This document shows, piece after piece, positions 61,517 through 64,000 of a DNA stretch of 64,000 nucleotides (position 1 is the first letter of the stretch; the number at the start of each line of letters is the position of its first letter). A program made the position numbers and the translations under genes. Below the pieces are notes generated by a model. It was not told the origin of the DNA. It was given only the letters and a program-made list of their open reading frames with translations, and searched no databases. Origin of the DNA: Rhizobacter sp. (GTDB lineage Bacteria; Pseudomonadota; Gammaproteobacteria; Burkholderiales; Burkholderiaceae_C); contig JANXWV010000025.1 of NCBI GenBank assembly GCA_025350965.1, positions 35,043-99,042 of the forward strand, given 5' to 3'.

Positions 61517-62431
61517 TCATGGGCCGGCCGCCGATGGCGTGTTCGACAAGCCCCACACGTAGGCGGTGAGCACGTGAATCTGCTCGGCCGAGAGGCGCTC
61601 GCCATGCGCCGGCATCACGTTGGTCTTGCCGTTCGTCACCATCGCGACGATGGCCTCTTCGCCCCAGCCGTGCAGCCACACGCTGTCGGTCAGGTTCGGC
61701 GCACCGAGGGCCGGGTTGCCCTTGCCGGCAGGGCCGTGGCAGGCCGCGCAGACCGCGAACTTGGACCGGCCGAGTTCGGCGGCGATGTTGTTGTGCGCGC
61801 TGCCCGACAGGCTGAGCACGTAGTTGGCCACGTTGCGCACGTCTTCCGCCGTGCCCACCGCAGCGGCGAGGGGCGGCATCATGCCTTGGCGGCCCATCGT
61901 GATCGTCTCCTTGATGCGCTCGGGCGCGCCGCCCCAGAGCCAGTCGGTGTCGGTCAGGTTCGGGAAGCCCTTGCTGCCGTGCGCGTCCGAGCCATGGCAG
62001 GTGGCGCAGTTGTTTGCGAACAGCCGCTCGCCCACCGCCATGGCCTGCGGGTTGCGCGCAAGCTGTGGTACCGGCGTGGCTGCGAACGCGGCAAATAGCG
62101 GCGCCGTTTCGGCACGCGCCTTGGCCTGCTCGGCGGCATGCTGGCCCACGCTCGTCCAGCCGAAGGTGCCGGGCATGCTGCCGAGGCCTGGGTACACCGC
62201 GAGGTAGCCGAACGCGAACACCACGGTCAACACGAAGAGCCACATCCACCAACGCGGCAGGGGGTTGTTGAGCTCGCGCAGGTCTTCGTCCCAGACGTGG
62301 CCTGTCGTGTTGTCGCCGGCCATCACGCGGCGCCGCGCGGCGATGATCAGCAAGGCCACGCAGGCCAGCAGGCCGATGACAGTGGCCGCCGTGATGTAGA
62401 CCGACCATGCGCCGCTGAAGAAGTCACTCAT
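61517..62431 (-). CDS. ccoP: cbb3-type cytochrome c oxidase subunit III
   Basis: The 304-residue diheme protein has two N-terminal membrane helices (GAWSVYITAATVIGLLACVALL and WWMWLFVLTVVFAFGYLAV). Two c-type heme motifs are present, CATCHGSDAHG and CAACHGPAGKG, each with a distal Met candidate. It passes electrons from cytochrome c to the CcoO/CcoN subunits. ATG 62431 (MSDFFSGAWS) overlaps the ccoQ stop; an in-frame start at 62524 would overlap ccoQ further and has no family support. Confidence 0.95.
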   Translation of the reverse strand: MSDFFSGAWSVYITAATVIGLLACVALLIIAARRRVMAGDNTTGHVWDEDLRELNNPLPRWWMWLFVLTVVFAFGYLAVYPGLGSMPGTFGWTSVGQHAAEQAKARAETAPLFAAFAATPVPQLARNPQAMAVGERLFANNCATCHGSDAHGSKGFPNLTDTDWLWGGAPERIKETITMGRQGMMPPLAAAVGTAEDVRNVANYVLSLSGSAHNNIAAELGRSKFAVCAACHGPAGKGNPALGAPNLTDSVWLHGWGEEAIVAMVTNGKTNVMPAHGERLSAEQIHVLTAYVWGLSNTPSAAGP

Positions 62432-62618
62432 CGCTGCGGCCCGGCTCGGAGCGGAGCTGCTGGTAGAGCGGCGTGTCGGCGGCTTCGCCGGCGAAGGGCA
62501 GCAATGCCGCCGCGTCGTGCTCACGCTGGCGTGCGGGCCAATACGTCCATGCCATCAACCCGAGGAAGATGCAGAAGCTCAGCAGCGTGACCCCGCTTCG
62601 GATGTCGTTCAAGTCCAT
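62424..62618 (-). CDS. ccoQ: cbb3-type cytochrome c oxidase subunit CcoQ
   Basis: A 64-residue protein with one membrane helix (TLLSFCIFLGLMAWTYWPA), beginning MDLNDIRSGV. Its position between ccoO and ccoP, and its size, match CcoQ, the small subunit that stabilises the oxidase. It overlaps the ccoP start by 8 nt and follows ccoO by 11 nt. Confidence 0.85.
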   Translation of the reverse strand: MDLNDIRSGVTLLSFCIFLGLMAWTYWPARQREHDAAALLPFAGEAADTPLYQQLRSEPGRSDE

Positions 62619-62629
62619 GGTGTGCCCTT

Positions 62630-63259
62630 TCACTTCACGTGGATGCCGAGCGACTGCAGGTACGCGATCAGTGCGTCCAGCTCGGTCTTGCCTTTGACGG
62701 CGTCGGCGCTGGCCACCACTTCGGCGTCGGTGTAGGGCACGCCCAGGCGCTTGAGTGCGACCAGCCGTGGCGGCACGCTGGCTGGGTCGATGGCCGCCCG
62801 AGTGAGCCACGGGTAGGCCGGCATGTTCGACTCGGGCACCAGGTCGCGCGGGCCCTCGAGGTGAATGCGGTGCCACTCGTCGCTGTACTTGCCGCCGACG
62901 CGGTGCAGGTCGGGGCCGGTGCGCTTGCTGCCCCACTGGAACGGGCGGTCGTAGACGAACTCGCCGGCCATGGAATAGTGGCCGTAGCGCAGCGTCTCGG
63001 CGTGCAGCGGGCGGATCATCTGCGAGTGGCAGTTGTAGCAACCCTCGCGCACGTAGATGTCGCGGCCGACGAGTTGCAGTGCTTCGTAAGGCTTCAGCCC
63101 CGCGACGGGCTCGGTGGTGGAGCGCTGGAAGAACAGCGGAACGATCTCGACCAGCCCGCCCACGGCGACCACGAGCAGGATCAGCACGATCATCAGGAAG
63201 TTGCTGGTCTCGATGCGCTCGTGACCATGCACAGGCGTGTGTTGGGAGTCTTGGGACAT
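62630..63259 (-). CDS. ccoO: cbb3-type cytochrome c oxidase subunit II
   Basis: The 209-residue monoheme protein has an N-terminal membrane helix ([23 protein letters not shown]), then a periplasmic heme-c domain with the motif [13 protein letters not shown] and an axial Met in SNMPAYPWL. It receives electrons from CcoP or directly from cytochrome c. The ATG begins 15 nt after the ccoN stop. Confidence 0.95.
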   Translation of the reverse strand: MSQDSQHTPVHGHERIETSNFLMIVLILLVVAVGGLVEIVPLFFQRSTTEPVAGLKPYEALQLVGRDIYVREGCYNCHSQMIRPLHAETLRYGHYSMAGEFVYDRPFQWGSKRTGPDLHRVGGKYSDEWHRIHLEGPRDLVPESNMPAYPWLTRAAIDPASVPPRLVALKRLGVPYTDAEVVASADAVKGKTELDALIAYLQSLGIHVK

Positions 63260-63274
63260 GGGCGGGGTCTCTGG

Positions 63275-64000
63275 TCAGGCCATCACGAGCGTCGGCACGA
63301 TGGCTGCGCGCTTCGAGCCGCTGCGCACCGTCATCACCACGTTCCACGCCATCACGCACATGCCGGCGAAGTAGAGCAGCCCGCCTGCAAGACGCACGAT
63401 GTAGAACGGCCACGTTGCCTTGACGCCCTCGACGAAGGTGTAGACCAGCGTGCCGTCGGCGTTGAGCGCGCGCCACATCAGGCCCTGCATCACACCGGCG
63501 ATCCACATCGCTGCGATGTAGAGCACGATGCCCAGGGTCGCGATCCAGAAGTGCAGGTTGATGGCCGGCACGCTGTACATGGTGGTGCGGCCGTACATGC
63601 GCGGAATGAGGTAGTACAGCGAGCCCATCGAGATCAGGCCGACCCAACCCAGCGCGCCGGCGTGCACGTGGCCGATGGTCCAGTCGGTGTAGTGCGACAG
63701 CGCGTTGACTGTCTTGATCGACATCATCGGCCCCTCGAAGGTGGCCATGCCGTAGAACGACAGTGCGACGATCAGGAACTTCAGGATCGGGTCGTCACGC
63801 AGCTTGTGCCACGCACCCGACAAGGTCATCATGCCGTTGATCATGCCGCCCCAACTCGGCGCCAGCAGGACCAGCGAGAACACCATGCCGACGCTCTGTG
63901 CCCAGTCGGGCAGTGCGGTGTAGTGCAGGTGGTGCGGGCCGGCCCACATGTAGGTGAAGATCAGCGCCCAGAAGTGCACGATCGACAGGCGGTACGAGTA
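63275..64000 (-). CDS. ccoN: cbb3-type cytochrome c oxidase subunit I (5' truncated)
   Basis: About 241 C-terminal residues of the catalytic subunit are visible; the gene starts outside the window. The Cu(B) ligand region [14 protein letters not shown] and the heme-ligand region [14 protein letters not shown] are present, with helices alternating throughout. It reduces oxygen to water at high affinity and contributes to the proton gradient. It heads the visible run ccoN-ccoO-ccoQ-ccoP-ccoG. Genes usually just upstream (ccoI, ccoS) would lie beyond position 64000. Confidence 0.95.
   Translation of the reverse strand, partial: YSYRLSIVHFWALIFTYMWAGPHHLHYTALPDWAQSVGMVFSLVLLAPSWGGMINGMMTLSGAWHKLRDDPILKFLIVALSFYGMATFEGPMMSIKTVNALSHYTDWTIGHVHAGALGWVGLISMGSLYYLIPRMYGRTTMYSVPAINLHFWIATLGIVLYIAAMWIAGVMQGLMWRALNADGTLVYTFVEGVKATWPFYIVRLAGGLLYFAGMCVMAWNVVMTVRSGSKRAAIVPTLVMA

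Overview
The window is a GC-rich stretch of bacterial chromosome from a betaproteobacterium, most probably order Burkholderiales (Rubrivivax / Leptothrix / Ideonella-like). This is inferred from gene order and protein style: an ilvB-ilvN-ilvC-pssA-leuA block, the sigma factor / DUF3619 / DUF3106 / RDD operon, tRNA-Leu-tig-clpP-clpX-lon, rimP-nusA-infB-rbfA-truB-typA, a PEP-CTERM protein, HpnCDE squalene genes and a ccoNOQP-ccoG cluster. I see no IS element, phage, integrase or CRISPR array. Gene density is high, with many 4-nt ATGA or GTGA overlaps.

Layout. 1-5.1 kb: the 3' part of nadE, glnB with a clear terminator, then on the minus strand dgkA plus a LOG-family gene, and a four-gene overlapping operon (ECF-type sigma factor, DUF3619, DUF3106, RDD). 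5.3-13.3 kb: branched-chain amino-acid synthesis (ilvB, ilvN, ilvC), pssA, and two tandem, different-class 2-isopropylmalate synthases. The first is preceded by an apparent leucine attenuator: a leader peptide with four consecutive Leu codons and a perfect 10-bp stem. 13.3-19.6 kb: a PBP7-type peptidase, an IclR regulator divergent from a TIGR03790 protein, and the squalene operon hpnC-hpnD-hpnE on the minus strand. 19.6-24 kb: an RND efflux adaptor and pump behind a near-consensus sigma-70 promoter abutted by a 14-bp palindrome.

24-30.5 kb: tRNA-Leu(UAG), trigger factor, ClpP, ClpX and Lon, a proteostasis block with sigma-32-like promoter candidates at clpP and lon, then tRNA-Gly(GCC) and tRNA-Cys(GCA). 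30.7-41.2 kb: a PEP-CTERM protein and a glycogen locus with glgP-glgB-glgX on the minus strand divergent from glgC-glgA on the plus strand. 41.3-45.5 kb: a small AP2-like protein, tRNA-Ser(GGA), a DUF2237 protein, a PLP-dependent arginine/lysine/ornithine decarboxylase and fabI. 45.5-54.1 kb: the transcription/translation operon rimP-nusA-infB-rbfA-truB-typA, with a promoter and a leader terminator ahead of rimP and a second hairpin between infB and rbfA.

54.3-64 kb: an OmpR-type response regulator with a cytosolic hybrid histidine kinase, an Fnr/FixK-type regulator lacking the Fe-S cysteines, a short ornithine-carbamoyltransferase-like protein, and the cbb3 oxidase locus read on the minus strand (ccoN, cut by the window end, then ccoO, ccoQ, ccoP, ccoG, a FixH-like protein, a small membrane protein and a TauE/SafE-like protein). 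The organism looks capable of microaerobic respiration, glycogen storage and squalene synthesis, perhaps for hopanoids or other triterpenoids. No whole undescribed system stands out. The strongest leads are regulatory (leucine attenuator, rimP leader terminator, efflux operator) and a few poorly characterised proteins (sigma/DUF3619/DUF3106/RDD operon, AP2-like protein, Fe-S-less Fnr, OTC-like domain).
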